Of a DNA stretch of 64,000 nt, positions 1 to 11,338 are shown in pieces (position 1 is the stretch's first letter; each line of letters starts with the position of its first letter). Position numbers and translations under genes: made by a program. Source of the DNA: Carnegiea gigantea (lineage: Eukaryota; Streptophyta; Magnoliopsida; Caryophyllales; Cactaceae); contig JAKOGI010001274.1 of NCBI GenBank assembly GCA_029747015.1, forward strand, positions 1 to 64,000, given 5' to 3'. The notes under the pieces were generated by a model that saw only the letters and a program-made list of their open reading frames with translations, made no database searches and was not told where the DNA came from.

Positions 1-85
1 ACACACACACACACATGCACACACACACACATATACACATATTTATATCTGTACACACACACGCACACATATATATATGGAGGCG

Positions 86-117
<32 letters not shown>

Positions 118-148
118 GTGTGTGTGTGTACAGATATAAATATGTGTA

Positions 149-186
<38 letters not shown>

Positions 187-275
187 GCCTCCATATATAT
201 ATATGTGTGTGTGTGTACAGATATAAATATGTGTATATATGTGTGTGCGTGTGTGTGTGTGTGTGTGTCGCCTCC

Positions 276-280
<5 letters not shown>
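1..280. repeat. Inverted and tandem repeat within the microsatellite
   Basis: GGAGGCGAC at 79-87 is mirrored as GTCGCCTCC at 184-192 and again at 267-275. CATATTTATATCTGTACAC near 41-59 is mirrored as GTGTACAGATATAAATATG near 124-142 and repeated near 214-232. The order is left arm, GGAGGCGAC, CA run, TA run, TG run, GTCGCCTCC, then a second direct copy of the right arm. This unique-sequence framework around simple repeats shows an inverted duplication followed by a tandem duplication. A degraded GGAGGCA copy lies at 364-370. Confidence 0.8.
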
Positions 281-320
<40 letters not shown>

Positions 321-1330
321 TATATATATATATATATTATATATATAGATATATATATATATTGGAGGCACACACACACACTCACAGCACACACATATAT
401 ACACATGATTATTCTGTAACACCACCACACACACACACAACCACACACACACCCATATATATATATTATATATATATATATAAAGTGTGACGTATGTCAT
501 ATGTGTATACATATCTGAATGTATATGTTATGTGTGTAATGTATAGACCAATATCTATGTATGTGTGTGTGTGTGTGTGTGTGTGTGGTCTGTGTGTGTG
601 GTGTTGTGGGTATATCTATATATCTATATATATGTGTTTTGTGTGTGTGTGTGTGGTGTGTGTGTGTGGGTTTAAGATCTATATCTATATCTATATCTTA
701 TAAATACATATATATTATATATATATAATATCTATTTATATACTATATATAATATATATTATATATTATGTATATATATGTATTCCTTGTGTTGTGTGTC
801 TAATCTATAATATATATATATATCTATATATATATGGTATAGTATATATATATAATATATTAATATATATATATAATGATACATATATATATATATATTA
901 ATATTATATCTAGTCATATATATATATATAATATAGTATATATATATATATATTTGTGTCCTTCTATATATATATTTATATATATGTATGGACTGTATGT
1001 CTAGTCATGTTTTGTGTGTATCTTTGTGTGTGGTGCGTGTGTGTGTGTGTGGTATCTATATAGCGTTTTTTTTGTGTTGTGTGTGTGCGTGTTTATTATA
1101 TGCTCAATATGTGTGGGTGTGTGTAAATTATATATGGTGTGTGTATGTGTGTGTGTGTATATTACCTATTATAATATATATATATATCTATCACTATATT
1201 ATGTATGTATAATCTCACTCTATATATCTCTATATATATTATAGCTAATCTATATATATACATATCTTATATCGCATATATATATATATATATATATATA
1301 CGCGTGCACGCACACACTCACACACTTATC
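1..1330. repeat. Microsatellite block, (CA/TG)n and (TA)n
   Basis: Almost the whole stretch is alternating purine-pyrimidine repeat: CA/TG runs in the first 280 bases and around 560-660 and 1020-1160, and TA runs at about 281-360, 690-960 and 1180-1300. The reading frames it contains are low-complexity (Y, I, V, C, H, T only) and are not genes. Such tracts can adopt Z-DNA or cruciform structure (general knowledge). I see no gene or promoter signal in it. Confidence 0.95.
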
Positions 1331-1674
1331 ATTGTAATCTCCTTCCTCCCCTCATTATTTGACAAAAAATGTTTTAACAAGCTAAATAATGGGTTTTATG
1401 AATTCCTTTTGGGGGGGCGAATGTCTCTCGAAACCATGTTCTTTGTTTCTTATAGGCGGAGCTCCTTAACTGCTGTGAAGGTGGGGTCCAGAGTGGGTGT
1501 TCTTGTATGTTTGTGAAATCTGATGTTTTCAACTTCAATGAATCAACAATTGGCCTCTCTATTGGTTTTGGGTTTGAGCATGTTTGCTTTTTTGATGTGG
1601 TTAACATAAAACATCGGTAATCTATATTTTTACTAAATGATGGTTGGATGGTGAAGTTATGCATGGATTCATGC
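1331..1674. other. Unassigned sequence between microsatellite and rDNA
   Basis: A short complex-sequence stretch with no recognised domain. A 100-codon minus-strand frame crosses it (1374-1676) but resembles no family I know and runs into the IGS, so it is not called. The change to rDNA-like sequence is near 1675, where similarity to the IGS of unit B begins. Confidence 0.5.
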
Positions 1675-2351
1675 ACATTTGGGCATGGACCGGCCCCAAG
1701 TCATGCCCCGACAGCATCCACACATGCTGTCGGATGCCCACGGTAGCATCCATGCATGCTGAGCAGCGTCCGTGGATGCTGCTGCTGGGTGTTGTGGGTT
1801 GCCGGGGGGCGCTCGATGCTTGACGCAGGCTGTGAACACTGGCAGCAGTCCTGTGAACGCTGGCCGCAAGCTGTGAATGCTGGCCGCTTGTCCTGAATGC
1901 TTGCCACAAGCTGTGAACATTGGTCGCTTGTCCTAAATGCTGGCGGCATCCTCTAAACGCTGGCTGCAAGCCGTGAACGCTGGCCGCAGTGCTGCGAATG
2001 CCCGAAACCCGTCTCGAGAAAAAATCCCTGTATTTTTGTCGTGCGTTTTTCCCCAAATCTTGTCCACCCTTCCCCCCAATTTTTAGGGAATTTACAAGCT
2101 TTGTCCTACATTTTTCTTATTTTTCTCTGATTTTTAGGAATTTTTTCAGCTTACCACTTTAGAAAAAATCATAAAAAATAGCTCGGGTGTCTGAAAAATC
2201 TGAAAAAACAACTAATTAGTAATTTCGCACCGTCATCTTTCTAATGGTACCATTGGTTGCTGCTGAAACATTCTACATCTTAAAAAAAACCCCACTATGA
2301 AAGTTAGGCACAATTGATGTCTACTGGAGGCAAAGCTAGTAGAGTTATAAG

Positions 2352-2372
2352 AGCTCTTTATAGGGGAGGTGC
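2352..2372 (+). promoter_or_regulatory. RNA polymerase I promoter-like site, unit A
   Basis: The core CTTTATAGGGGAGGTGC resembles the plant Pol I start consensus (TATA followed by a G run). The same sequence occurs in unit B at 29665-29686 inside a matching context (AGTAGAGTT..TAAGAGCTC before it, TGGTACCATTGGTTGCTG further upstream). The site lies about 1.87 kb before 18S. The start would be at or next to the A of TATAGGGG; this is inferred from the consensus, not shown. Confidence 0.65.
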
Positions 2373-2899
2373 TTGCCAAGTAGCTGGGGCAGCAGCAGGG
2401 CTAGTGACAGCCATCGCCCATGCATGGCATGGCGTGGCATGATGTCAAAGGCCTTGTTGCCATGGATTCCATGCGCCGAACCTTGGCGGGCAGATGATAG
2501 ACCACCCCGGGGTTGGGTTTTGCCTCGGGAAGCGTGACTAGTATGAAAAATGTTGGATATCGATCGAGGCATTACGGGAATCGTTGTTATGCTAGTTCCT
2601 ACCTTCTGAGGTACCGATGGTACTCCTGACGCCCGTCTTCGGTGGCATTCCTAGGCTTCTAGGATGCTATTATGGGTGGGGGCCTTGCCCCCCTCACCCG
2701 AGAACCGTGATCACCCCCACATGGGTAGGGGTGATTGTCAGTGAATTCCCGCAGCCCATCATCCCTTCTTTCTTGATCTGGCCCCATTGCTTCTTGACAT
2801 CATTTCTGCTGCTCAACAAGCCTCGTCCCAGGGGCAGACAACGGATGCATTAGATGTGGAATTTAAGCGGAGGCGTGTTGCCTTCCATGTGCGGGTTGA

Positions 2900-3615
2900 C
2901 TGTCGCAGGTGAAGGCCTAGACGCTTGAGCTTGTAAGTCCCTCGCGGCCGTGAGGCCGAAGTACACGAACGGGGTGGGAGGCCCTTCCCGAGGAGCACTT
3001 CCAAAGACGCGACATAACGCCTGCGCGGGGGGGGGGAATGCCCTTTGTATCGGGATTTTGCCGGTGGGGATGCCGTTACGCCCTTCATTCCTTGTTTCTT
3101 GACATGGTCCCTGGCTCTTTGACATTGCTTTTTGTTGCTTGACGAACCACCTCCCCTCGTCTCAAGGTGGACGGCGGACACACTGGCTGTGGGATTTACG
3201 TGGAGGAGTGTTGCCTTCCATGTGCGAGTTGACTGTTGCAAGCGCGGTGACAGGTGAGGCAAGGCGGGATGGGCTGGAAGCCCCGACAGTGGAAAGCTGA
3301 TGATCAATGAGTGAGGGCCTAGATGCTTGAGCTTGTAAGCCCTTCGCATCCGTGAGGTCGAGTACACGAAGGGGATCAAAGGCTTGTCTTGAGGAACGGA
3401 TCCATATGACGATGGTGGGGTTGTTCACTTCGATAGCGGACGCTGATGATCAGCAGAGTGAAAGCCTAGACGCCGGAGCTCATAAGCCCATCAGGCCGAA
3501 GTACATCACGGAGTGGCCCTTCCCGAGGAGCACTTCCAAGGGCGCGACATGAGGCTTGCGTGGGGCAGGGCATGCCCTTTGCAATGGGATTTTGCCGGTG
3601 GGGATACCGTCGTGC
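2900..3615 (+). repeat. 5'ETS direct repeats, unit A
   Basis: A block starting GGCCTAGACGCTTGAGCTTG and running through CCGTGAGGCCGAAGTACACG occurs near 2912-2965, near 3307-3372 and, more diverged, near 3463-3510. A second block (CCCTTCCCGAGGAGCACTTCC through the CATGCCCTTTGCAATGGGATT region) occurs near 2980-3070 and 3516-3610. The first block is present twice more in the unit B spacer (near 30269 and 30417). These are tandem duplications within the ETS with interposed unique sequence. Confidence 0.75.
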
Positions 3616-4233
3616 CGACGGGTGGGGGTCACCTATCCTCTTCATAATCCAACCCGATTTCGTTCGAGATCCAACCAAAAACCCCTTGTTCACACCAACT
3701 TACTTCCCGTTCTGAAAACCCTGTTCACACCAACTTACTTTCTCAGCCCAGTCCACTTGAAAACAATCAAAGCACCTTGACAACCCATCACCCCATTTGC
3801 TGCCCCTTCATTCCTCAAGTCCCTCGGTGCGAATACGTCGGTTGGCTTGGCTAGGGTTACCCTTCGCGTCTAGCAGTGCTTGTTGGGCTTCGCCTTGCTA
3901 TTTTCGTTTGTGTTGGCGGGCTCCCTTCTTGAGCGGTGAATCGTCCACACATGATCCTCTTCAGGGGATGATCCAGGGGCAGGCAAATGGCGGTTTCATG
4001 TGTTGCATGCCTCGTGAAGGTAGCTTGGACCCCAACGAGATGATCTTTCGCTTGATGCCCCCTTGGGGTGTCAAGTGGACCCTTCTGGCTGGGCCTGTCA
4101 TCCACCTGCGTCGTGTCGTTGTGCGCACGCGGGTTGGGCTATGGCCTCTAGCTGTGCTTCGGGATGCAGAACACTGTGCGGGCATGCTTCCACATCATGG
4201 ATGCAAGATGCGCAATCAAGTTATCGAGGGTGC

Positions 4234-5183
4234 TACCGGGTTGATCCTACCAGTAGTCATATGCCTGTCTCAAAGATTAAGCCATGCATGTGTAAGTATG
4301 AATTAATTCAGGCTGTGAAACTGCGAATGGCTCATTAAATCAGTTATAGTTTGTTTAATGGTACCTGCTACTCGGATAACCGTAGTAATTCTAGAGCTAA
4401 TACGTGTAACAACCCCAACTTATGGAAGGGATGCATTTATTAGATAAAAGGTCGACACGGGATTTGCCTGGTGCTCTGATGATTCATGATAACTCGACGG
4501 ATTATATGACCTTTGCGCCGACGATGCATCATCCAAATTTCTGCCCTATCAACTTTCGATGGTAGGATAGTGGCCTACCATGGTGGTGCCGAGTGACAGA
4601 GAATTGGGGTTCGATGACGGAGAGGGAGCCTGAGAAACGACTACCACATCCAAGGAAGGTAGCAGGCATGCAAATTACCCAATCCTGACACGGGGAGGTA
4701 CTGACGATAAATAACAATACCGGGCTCTTCGAGTCTGGTAATTGGAATGAGTGCAATCTAAATCCCTTAATGAGGATCCATTAGTTTGGTGCCAGTAACT
4801 GCGATAATTCCATCTCCAATAGCGTATATTTAAGTTATTGCAGTTAAAAAGCTCGTACTGGGACCTTAGGGTAGGCCGACCGATCCGCCTTGTAGTGTGC
4901 ACCGGTCGTCCTGCTCCTTCTGCCGGCAATGCACTCTTGGCCTTAACTGGCCGGGTCGTGCCACCGGTGCTATTACTTTGAAGAAATTAGAGTGCTCAAA
5001 GCATGCCTATGCTCTGGATACGTTAGTATGGGATAACATCATGGGATCTCGGTCCTATGTGTTGCCCTTCGGGAATGGAGTAATGATTAACAGGGACAGT
5101 CGGGGGCATTCGCATTTCATAGTCAGAGGTGAAATTCTTAGATTTATGAAAGATGAACAACTGTGAAAGCATTTACCAAGGAC

Positions 5184-5223
<40 letters not shown>

Positions 5224-5300
5224 AGTTAGACACCTTCCTAGTCTCAACCATAAATGATGCCGACTAGGGATCGTCGGATGTTGCTTTTAGGAAGCCGCCA

Positions 5301-5332
<32 letters not shown>

Positions 5333-5333
5333 T

Positions 5334-5368
<35 letters not shown>

Positions 5369-5424
5369 TATTGATGGAAGGGCACACCAGGAGTGGAGCC
5401 GCAACTTAATTTGACTCAACACGG

Positions 5425-5459
<35 letters not shown>

Positions 5460-5871
5460 TAGAATGAGAGCGCTTTCTTGATTCTATGGGTGGTGGTGCA
5501 TTGCCATTCTTAGTTGGTGGAGCAATTTGTCTGGTCAATTCCACTAACGGCCGAGACCTCAGCCTGCTAACTAGCTGTGTGGAGGTAATCCTTCACAGCT
5601 AGCTTCTTAGAGGGACTATGGCCTTCCAGGACACAGAAGTTTGAGGCAATAACAGGTCTGTGATGCACTTAGATGTTCTGGGCCGCATGCACGTTACACT
5701 AATGTATTCAATGAGTCTATAGCCTTGGCCGACAGGCCTGGGTAATCTTTGCAATTTCATCATGATGGGGACAAATCATTGCAATTGTTGGTCTTCAACG
5801 AGGAATTCCTAGTAAGTACGAGTTATCCGCTCGCGTTGACTACGTCCCAACCCTTTGTACACACTGCTTGC

Positions 5872-5913
<42 letters not shown>

Positions 5914-5943
5914 GGCGACGTGGGTGGTTCGTCGCCGGTGACA

Positions 5944-5986
<43 letters not shown>

Positions 5987-6030
5987 ATCGTAACAAGGTT
6001 TCTGTAGGTGAACCTGCGGAAAGATCATTG
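4234..6030 (+). rRNA. 18S rRNA, full-length but degenerate (probable pseudogene)
   Basis: Starts TACCGGGTTGATCCTACCAG (normally TACCTGGTTGATCCTGCCAG) and ends GTGAACCTGCGGAAAGATCATTG. Its ~1797 nt match the usual ~1808 nt for plant 18S. It is not a working gene: the decoding-centre 530 loop reads GCCAGTAACTGCGATAA instead of GCCAGCAGCCGCGGTAA, and the preceding GGAGGGCAAGTC is lost (near 4782-4805). Many substitutions, mostly C to T or G to A, lie in positions that are nearly invariant in plants. The bias fits deamination of methylated cytosines in a silenced copy (inference). 18S is the small-subunit ribosomal RNA, transcribed by Pol I as the first product of the 45S precursor. Confidence 0.95.
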
Positions 6031-6228
6031 TCGAAACCTGCCCAGCAGAAAGTCCCGCGAACATGTTTTTGTTAACTTGTGGGGAGGGCTGCCTTGGCTC
6101 CATCCCCGAGCGAGGAGCAACCCCCGGCGCAACAATGAAAGCCCAGCGCGAACCACGCCAAAGAACACGAACTCATGGCGTGCCCGCCCGCGCCTGGTCT
6201 GCCGGGCGGTACCTGTCCCTACTTAAAA
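6031..6228 (+). other. ITS1, unit A
   Basis: Spacer between 18S and 5.8S, starting TCGAAACCTGCCCAGCAGAA as in angiosperm ITS1. The conserved plant ITS1 motif GGCGCGAA..CGCCAAGGAA is present in altered form near 6130-6165 (GCGCGAACCACGCCAAAGAA). It lacks the MITE that splits ITS1 of unit B, so TACCTGTCCCTACTTAAAACG near 6210-6230 is a natural empty site for that insertion. Confidence 0.88.
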
Positions 6229-6231
6229 CGT

Positions 6232-6288
<57 letters not shown>

Positions 6289-6391
6289 ACGATACTTGGT
6301 GTAAATTGCAGAATCCCGTGAACCATCGAGTCTTTGAACGCAAGTTACGCCTGAAGCCTTCCGGCTGAGGGCACATTTGCCTGGGCATCAC
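6229..6391 (+). rRNA. 5.8S rRNA, unit A
   Basis: Recognised by CGACTCTCGGCAACGGATAT, CGATGAAGAACGTAGCGAAA and ACCATCGAGTCTTTGAACGC. It ends at GCATCAC; length about 163 nt is normal. It carries a few transitions relative to the plant consensus (for example AAATACGATAC for AAATGCGATAC), much as expected in a silenced unit. 5.8S pairs with 25S in the large ribosomal subunit. Confidence 0.93.
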
Positions 6392-6611
6392 GGATCGCGC
6401 CTCCCCCCACGACCACCGAGGGGAAGGATGATGGCCTCCCGCGCCCCAGCTGCGGTACAGCTGGCCTAAAACGAGAGCCCGCGCAACGAGCTGCGGCAGT
6501 GATGTGTGATGGACGAGGCCTTAAATGGCCGCCATTTGCATCACGCCGTGCACGTACGCCACCGGGAAGGGCTCGTCGGACCCCAACATGTGTTGAAAGC
6601 ACAAAACTGTT
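6392..6611 (+). other. ITS2, unit A
   Basis: About 220 nt of GC-rich spacer between 5.8S and 25S, a typical angiosperm ITS2 length. The block near 6505-6560 (GATGGACGAGGCCTTAAATGG) is similar to the block of unit B near 25017-25040, so the two units share one ITS2 family. Reading frames crossing it are shadows. Confidence 0.88.
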
Positions 6612-6985
6612 GCAACCCCAGGTCATGCAGGGCTACTCGCTGAGTTTAAGCATATTAATAAGCGAAGGAAAAGAAACTTACAAGGATTCTCCTAGTAACG
6701 GCGAGCGAACCGGGAAGAGCCCACCTTTAAAATCAGGCGTCCTCGACGTCTGAATTGCAGTATGGAGAAGCATCCTTTGCTGCGGACTGGGCCCAATTCC
6801 CTTGGAAAGGGGCACCAGAGAGGGCGAGGGCGCCAGAGAGGACGAGAGCCCCGTAGTGCCCGGACCTTATCGCACCACGAGGCGCTCTCACAGAGTCGGG
6901 TTGTTTGGGAATGCAGCCCTAAGTGGGCGGTAAATTCCATCCAAGGCTAAATACGGGCGAGGAACCGATAACAAACAAGTACCAG
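6612..6985 (+). rRNA. 25S rRNA 5' fragment, unit A (truncated)
   Basis: Starts GCAACCCCAGGTCATGCAGG and matches the 25S 5' end through GAGTTTAAGCATATTAATAA and CTAAATACGGGCGAGGAACC. It stops after AACAAGTACC, where the intact gene (seen in unit B at ~25465) continues with GCGAGGGACAGATG. An in-place duplication, GGCGAGGGCGCCAGAGAGGAC, lies near 6816-6842. Only ~375 of ~3390 nt remain. Beyond 6985 the sequence is transposon-like with no LTR end. Confidence 0.92.
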
Positions 6986-7414
6986 TGTAGCCAATCAAGA
7001 TATCAGGGCAGCGCAAGGCAAAATGAAATGTGGTTTAACACATCTCTGCAGAAGAAATGGATGAGAGTGAGGATGAAAATGTTCAGCCTCCTATAAGCCT
7101 TCTGCATTTGATAGGTTACAATCATCCACCTCAAGGAAACGCCCATCCGTCTTCATCAGAATTGGGGGAGATCAAAACTCTGAGTCTTCTATGTTCTGGA
7201 GGGTAAGGAATCGTGCAAAGCAAGGCCTTCGGTGTTCAATAGAATCACGCAAGCAGGAGAATCATCAGATCCACTACCCCAAAAACAAAAGGGCTCAGTG
7301 TTCAATCAACTCGGTGATGGAAACGAAGTATAAAGCTCTACCCCATCTCGCATGAAGCGATTTTCAACCCTTGATGGAAAGACAGATGGCTCATTAAGGG
7401 TAAGGTGATGCACT

Positions 7415-10400
7415 GTGGTCTTTACTAGTCAGCTGAGTAATTCCGACATCAACAAAGGGGATGACCAAGAGAAAGTGACTTCTAATCATATCACAGTCCA
7501 AGAATATGAAGACTTAGAGACAGAGATAGAAATTACAGAGACTCCTAAAACCCTCAAGGATGGGGGGCAAGCTAAGGTAGATGATTTAAAGGAATTGAAT
7601 CTTGGTACTACCGAGGAGCCTTGCCCAATTTATATAAGTACGTCGCTCACACCTGAGGAAGAAAAGCAGTACTTCGATCTCCTCTCGGAATATAAGGATG
7701 TGTTCGCATGGAGTTATAAGGAAATGCTAGGACTCGACCCAAGAGTTGCAATCCATCGTCTGTACATAAATAAAGGGTGTGTCTCCAAAAAAGCAGCCCC
7801 AGGGGCATTTTCGTCTAGAGTTGGTACCTGAAATTGAAAAAGAAGTGAATAAACTCATTGAAGTAGGGTTCATTCGAGAAGTAAGGTATCTAACCTGGAT
7901 CGCAAACATCATTCCTGTGAGAAAGAAGAATGGACAACTTCGCATCTGTGTGGACTTTCGAGATCTCAACGACGCTTGTCCGAAAGATGACTTCCTGCTG
8001 CCTGTCACCGAGCTCATGATTGATTCAACTATGGGACACGAGGCCTTATCATTCATAGATTGTACGACAGGGTATAATCAAATCCAATTGGGACCGGCAG
8101 ACCAAGAGGCCACGACCTTTCGCACCCCCAAAGGCATCTTCTGCTATAAAGTGATGCCCTTCGGCCTAAAGAATGCGGGGGCAACATACCAAAAGGCAAT
8201 ACAAAATATTTTTGATGACATACTCCACAAGACAATTGAGTGTTACGTTGATGACTTAGAGGTCAAATCAAAAAAGAAATTCGACCACATCCAAGATCTT
8301 CGTCAGGTCTTTGAACGACTACGAAAATGTCAGTTAAAGATGAACCCACTCAAGTGTGCATTTGGTGTCAGTTCGAGAAAATTCTTGGGATTTGTAGTTT
8401 GCCATTAGGGGATAAAGATTGACCAATCGAAGATCAAAGCAATCCAAGATATGCCCGAGCCTAAGAATCTTAAAGAGCTGCGTGGTCTTCAAGGTCGCTT
8501 GGCATATATTCGAAGGTTCATATCAAATCTCGTTGGTCGTTGTCATCCCTTCAGCCACCTCGTGAAAAAAGGAGCGCCTTTTGAATGGGACGAATCGTGC
8601 CGCAAAGCTTTCAAGAAAATTAAGGAGTACTTGTCAAATCCTCCAGTGTTGGGAGTGTCAATCCCCGGCAAGCCTCTTATACTTTACATAGCGGCTCAAG
8701 AACAGTCATTGGGGGCATTATGTGTTCAAAAGAATGAGGAAGAAAAGGAGGTGGCCCTGTACTACTTAAGCTGCACGTTGGTTGGGGCCGAACTAAAGTA
8801 TTCGCTCATGGAGAAGATATGCTTATCACTTGTATTTGCCATTCAAAAACTAAGACATTACATACAGGCATATACAGTGCAAGTGGTTTCTAAAGCTGAT
8901 CCCATCAAATACATCTTGTCAAGGCCAATCCCCGGTGGGCGACTTGCGAAGTGGGCTATGATCTTGAAGTAGCATGATCTTGTCTATATGCCATAGAAGG
9001 CAGTCAAAGGGCAAGCGCTAGCGGATTTCTTAGCAGATCACCCAATTCCTAATGAGTGGGAGCTAAACGATGACTTACCAGGTGAGGACGTGTTCTTTGT
9101 CAATATTCTCCCACCTTGGGAAATGTACTTTAATGGAGCTATGAGAAGCGATGGGGCTGGTGCTGATGTAGTGTTTATCTCCCCTGAGAAGCATGTCCTC
9201 ACCTACTCATTCATATTAACCCAGTTGTGTTCAAATAACATGGCCAAGTATCAGGCATTAATCTTGGGCCTTCAAATGGCTATTGGAATGGGAATCAAAG
9301 ATCTTGACATCTATGGTGACTCGCAATTGGTCATCAAACAACTCCTCGAAGAGTATGAAGTCAAAAAGGATGATCTCATTTCGTATACAGGTGTGCCTCG
9401 TGATTGTTAAGCAAGCTTGAAACCGTCAAGTTAGAGCATGTTCCTAGGAGTGCCAATAAGGTGGCTGATGCACTTGCAAATCTTGCAGCCACTTTGGCAC
9501 TGGGGCAGAGAAAAATATGAACGTCCCCGTCTGCAATCGATGGGTCGTTGCACCCATTGATGAAGAGTTTGAGGAAGACGTCAATGCAGTTAGTGCTCAA
9601 GAAGTAGATGGAGAAGATTGGCGTCAACCACTCATTGACTACTTGCAACACGGGAAGCTCCCTAGCGATCCAAAGCATAAGACAGAAATCCAACGAAGAG
9701 CTCCCAGCTTCCTTTACTTCAACAGGACTCTTTATCGGCGTTCCTTTCTCGGCATTTGGTTGCGATGCTTGGGTAACGAAGAGGCAAGACAAACAATGGA
9801 GGAAGCACACTCAGGAATATGCGGAGCACACCAAGCAGGGCCCAAATTGCATGATCGAATCAAGAGGATGGGTTACTACTGGCCTACCATGGTGCAAGAC
9901 TGCATTGACTATGCAAAAGGTGCGAGCCTTGCCAGTTTCATACAAATTTTATTCATCAACCTCTAGAGCCACTCCATCCAACTGTGGCATCTTGGCCATT
10001 TGAAGCTTGGGGGCTTGATGTTGTGGGCCCTATCACTCCAAAATCTTCTGCTGGCCACTCATACATCCTGTCAGCAACTGACTACTTTTCCAAATAGGCA
10101 GAAGCAATCCCACTGAGAGAGGTCAAAAAAGAAAATGTCGTTGATTTTATTCGAACTCATATCATCTACCGATATAGCGTGCCTTGATATATTATCACTG
10201 ACGATGGCAAACCATTTGTCAATAAGCTGGTGACTGCGCTCTGCGAAAAGTTTAAGTTTGCCCAGCGCAAATCTTCAATGTACAACGCACCTGCAAATGG
10301 GCTGGCGGAAGCCTTCAATAAGACACTTTGTAACCTACTAAACAAAGTGGTGGCAAAGTCAAAACGCGATTGGCATGAAAGATTAGGGGAGGCTCTTTGG

Positions 10401-10871
10401 GCATACAGAACCACGCATAAGACGCCAACCCAATCAACTCCTTTCGCTCTGGTATATGGGGTCAAAGCAGTATTGCTTTTAGAACTCCAAATCCCTTCAC
10501 TCCGTATTGCCATACAGGAAGGCTTGACGGAAGATAAAAATCACAAGTTTTGCCTGGTAGAGCTCGAAGCCCTTGATGAAAAAAGACTTCTAGCGCAACA
10601 AAAGTTGGAATGCTATCAAGCTCGCTTATCATGAGCCTTCAACAAAAAGGTACGATCGCGTTCATTTCAAGTTAGAAATCAAGTGCTTGCGGTAAGAAGG
10701 CAAATCATCATCCTACACAAGACTGGAAGCAAGTTCACGTCCAAGTGGGATGACCCCTATGTGATTCGAGAAGCCTACACCAAGGGAGCTTATAAGATTT
10801 TCGATACTGACAGAGTGCGAGTTGGGCTGAAATGGCAATTTCCTAAAATTATAATATCCTTAATGTATTAG
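7415..10871 (+). pseudogene. Tat-type pol: RT, RNase H, aRNase H, integrase (decayed)
   Basis: In order: acidic linker and MLGLDPRVAIHRL-type RT entry (7415-7800, then a frameshift); RT with VPVRKKNGQLRICVDFRDLN, MPFGLKNAGATYQ and the catalytic CYVDDL (near 8239-8260); RNase H region with LPILYIAAQE-like LILYIAAQEQSLGAL (near 8668-8712); second RNase H with CSNNMAKYQALILGLQMA and GDSQLVIKQL (9120-9360); integrase with HQAGPKLHDRIKRMGYYWPT (near 9820-9890), a core around DVVGPI (near 10018), SITDDG-like ITDDGKPF (near 10194) and NGLAEAFNK (near 10297-10323). In-frame stops lie at 8406 (TAG), 8970 and 8995; frameshifts are near 7795, 9395 and 9950, the last destroying the CxxC of the zinc finger. 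More stops follow near 10096 and 10634. It cannot make a working enzyme. Confidence 0.9.
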
Positions 10872-11338
10872 TACATGTAAGCTCCTAAACAGGAGCCTAA
10901 ACTGTTCATGCTTTTAAGTTAAACTCCACTGTAATACTCCTAGCCCGCAAGGGTATAAACTGTGAATGGCTAAACAAAAAAAAAAAAAAAAAGAGTCTTG
11001 TTCTTCGAACTACATATGACTTGATCCTTTAGGTCCCTTCAGGTACGTAGGCAACTTCAGTATACACCTAAGTACAGTCATCATGAAATTTGTCCATCTA
11101 ATTGCAGGTTTTATACCACTTCTGTATTTAAAGATTCTGCAGGGTATAAATTCATTTATTGTCATAAAGTTGACAATTGTGGGATCCAAATCACAAGGAA
11201 AATCAATCAAAGACACATGTGCAGCAAGGGATAAAAGAGAAATTCGTATTATTAGATATCAAGCTTACATCACAAAAGTACAAAGTGCATCACAAGTACA
11301 TCTCAAAAAAAAAGGGAAAAAAAAAAAAGAGGAGTCAG
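10872..11338. other. Spacer after pol with conserved GATCC/GTACGTAGG motif
   Basis: Contains a poly-A run (10976-10992) and, at 11021-11055, TTGATCCTTTAGGTCCCTTC followed by AGGTACGTAGGCAAC. The same type of motif follows pol in the second Tat element (57914-57946) and recurs in that element's LTRs. No coding sequence is evident. Confidence 0.6.

Larger units (their letters stand above)
1675..4233 (+). other. rDNA unit A: 3' part of IGS and 5'ETS
   Basis: GC-rich spacer directly upstream of the 18S sequence. It is recognised as IGS because blocks of it recur, in the same order, downstream of 25S in unit B: the GCAGCGTCCGTGGATGCTG block near 1766 (29189 in B), the CCCGTATTTTTGTCGTGCG-like block near 2027 (29356 in B), the Pol I promoter-like site, and the CCTAGACGCTTGAGC block. 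The short subrepeat array that opens the IGS of unit B is missing, so unit A enters the window part-way through its spacer. The distance from the promoter-like site to 18S is about 1.87 kb, a plausible 5'ETS. Reading frames here (for example 3797-4306) are shadows of spacer DNA. Confidence 0.85.

Noticed and set aside
15..512. Several frames made of H, T, Y, I, C and V
   Set aside because: Translations of (CA)n and (TA)n microsatellites.
2813..3379. 188-codon minus-strand frame
   Set aside because: Overlaps the ETS direct repeats; content follows the repeats, not a protein family.
3797..4306. 169-codon plus-strand frame
   Set aside because: Lies in the 5'ETS and runs into 18S; no domain, GC-rich spacer shadow.
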